From contig CP011806.1 in assembly GCA_001664505.1 (NCBI GenBank), forward strand, positions 2,221,661 to 2,285,660: DNA of 64,000 bases, read 5' to 3'. The notes beneath the pieces were generated by a model, which saw nothing but the letters and a program-made list of their open reading frames with translations, ran no database searches and was not told where the DNA came from. Both the position numbers and the translations under genes were made by a program. Shown one piece after another: positions 63,999 through 64,000 of this stretch. Positions within the stretch are counted from its first letter, which is position 1. The number at the start of each line of letters is the position of its first letter. The stretch is from Acidobacteria bacterium Mor1. GTDB lineage: Bacteria; Acidobacteriota; Polarisedimenticolia; Polarisedimenticolales; Polarisedimenticolaceae.

Positions 63999-64000
63999 CA

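Overview
This is a GC-rich, densely coded chromosomal window with no rRNA, no complete tRNA, no insertion sequence and no CRISPR array that I could see. Gene content points to an Acidobacteriota-type bacterium, though this is inference without a database search. The clues are a membrane-anchored OmpR-type regulator with a TolB-like domain and TPRs, several large secreted proteins with one recurring C-terminal module, single-chain aspartyl protease/PDZ proteins, and a CHAT/subtilase/ECF-sigma neighbourhood.

Layout. 1-6000 (minus): a TonB - M48 protease - ExbB - ExbD - ExbD operon that energises outer-membrane transport, followed by an HTTM membrane protein cut by the window edge. 6188-21053: mostly single genes, namely a wHTH-TPR regulator, a prolyl oligopeptidase lipoprotein, an alpha/beta hydrolase, a methyltransferase, an HDOD protein, an aspartoacylase-like M14 protein, an aspartyl protease with PDZ, an arylsulfotransferase-like secreted protein, a YHS protein divergent from an AraC regulator, and a secreted protein. 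21073-31104 is the most unusual part. On the minus strand lie an ECF sigma factor, a ZAS anti-sigma factor and three tightly overlapping genes (a 491-aa unknown, a 307-aa two-TM unknown, a JAMM metalloprotease). Divergent on the plus strand lie a subtilase with Cys-rich repeats, a TPR-CHAT protease with an export signal, and a small Cys-rich lipoprotein coupled to it by ATGA overlap. This looks like a regulated proteolytic or signalling module.

31191-38357: a second two-DTG aspartyl protease with PDZ, divergent from a PadR regulator with an operator-like repeat; a PD40 beta-propeller secreted protein; a VC_2705-type Na+/solute symporter with its DUF4212 subunit; and a 43-aa orphan CcdA-like antitoxin tail with its own palindrome. 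38365-45878: acetyl-CoA synthetase, an AstE/AspA-like amidohydrolase and a carboxylate-amine ligase fused to CBS domains in one operon, then an HprK-like kinase and a divergent glutamate-cysteine ligase. 45980-50915: an M20 dipeptidase and a sigma-54 activator. Two palindromes 42 bp apart and a -24/-12 promoter stand in front of a three-gene operon (ABM-like, Cys-nucleophile hydrolase, SRPBCC). 50912-60460: pgi, a pyridine-nucleotide disulfide oxidoreductase, an unknown, a DUF1573-cytochrome c fusion, a GIY-YIG protein, a CorC/HlyC-type transporter, a Fur regulator, a UbiA prenyltransferase and a small coiled-coil protein. 60763-61803: a lone SIR2-domain gene of visibly different base composition, a likely transferred defence gene. 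61848-end: a large secreted protein of unknown function and a truncated membrane protein.
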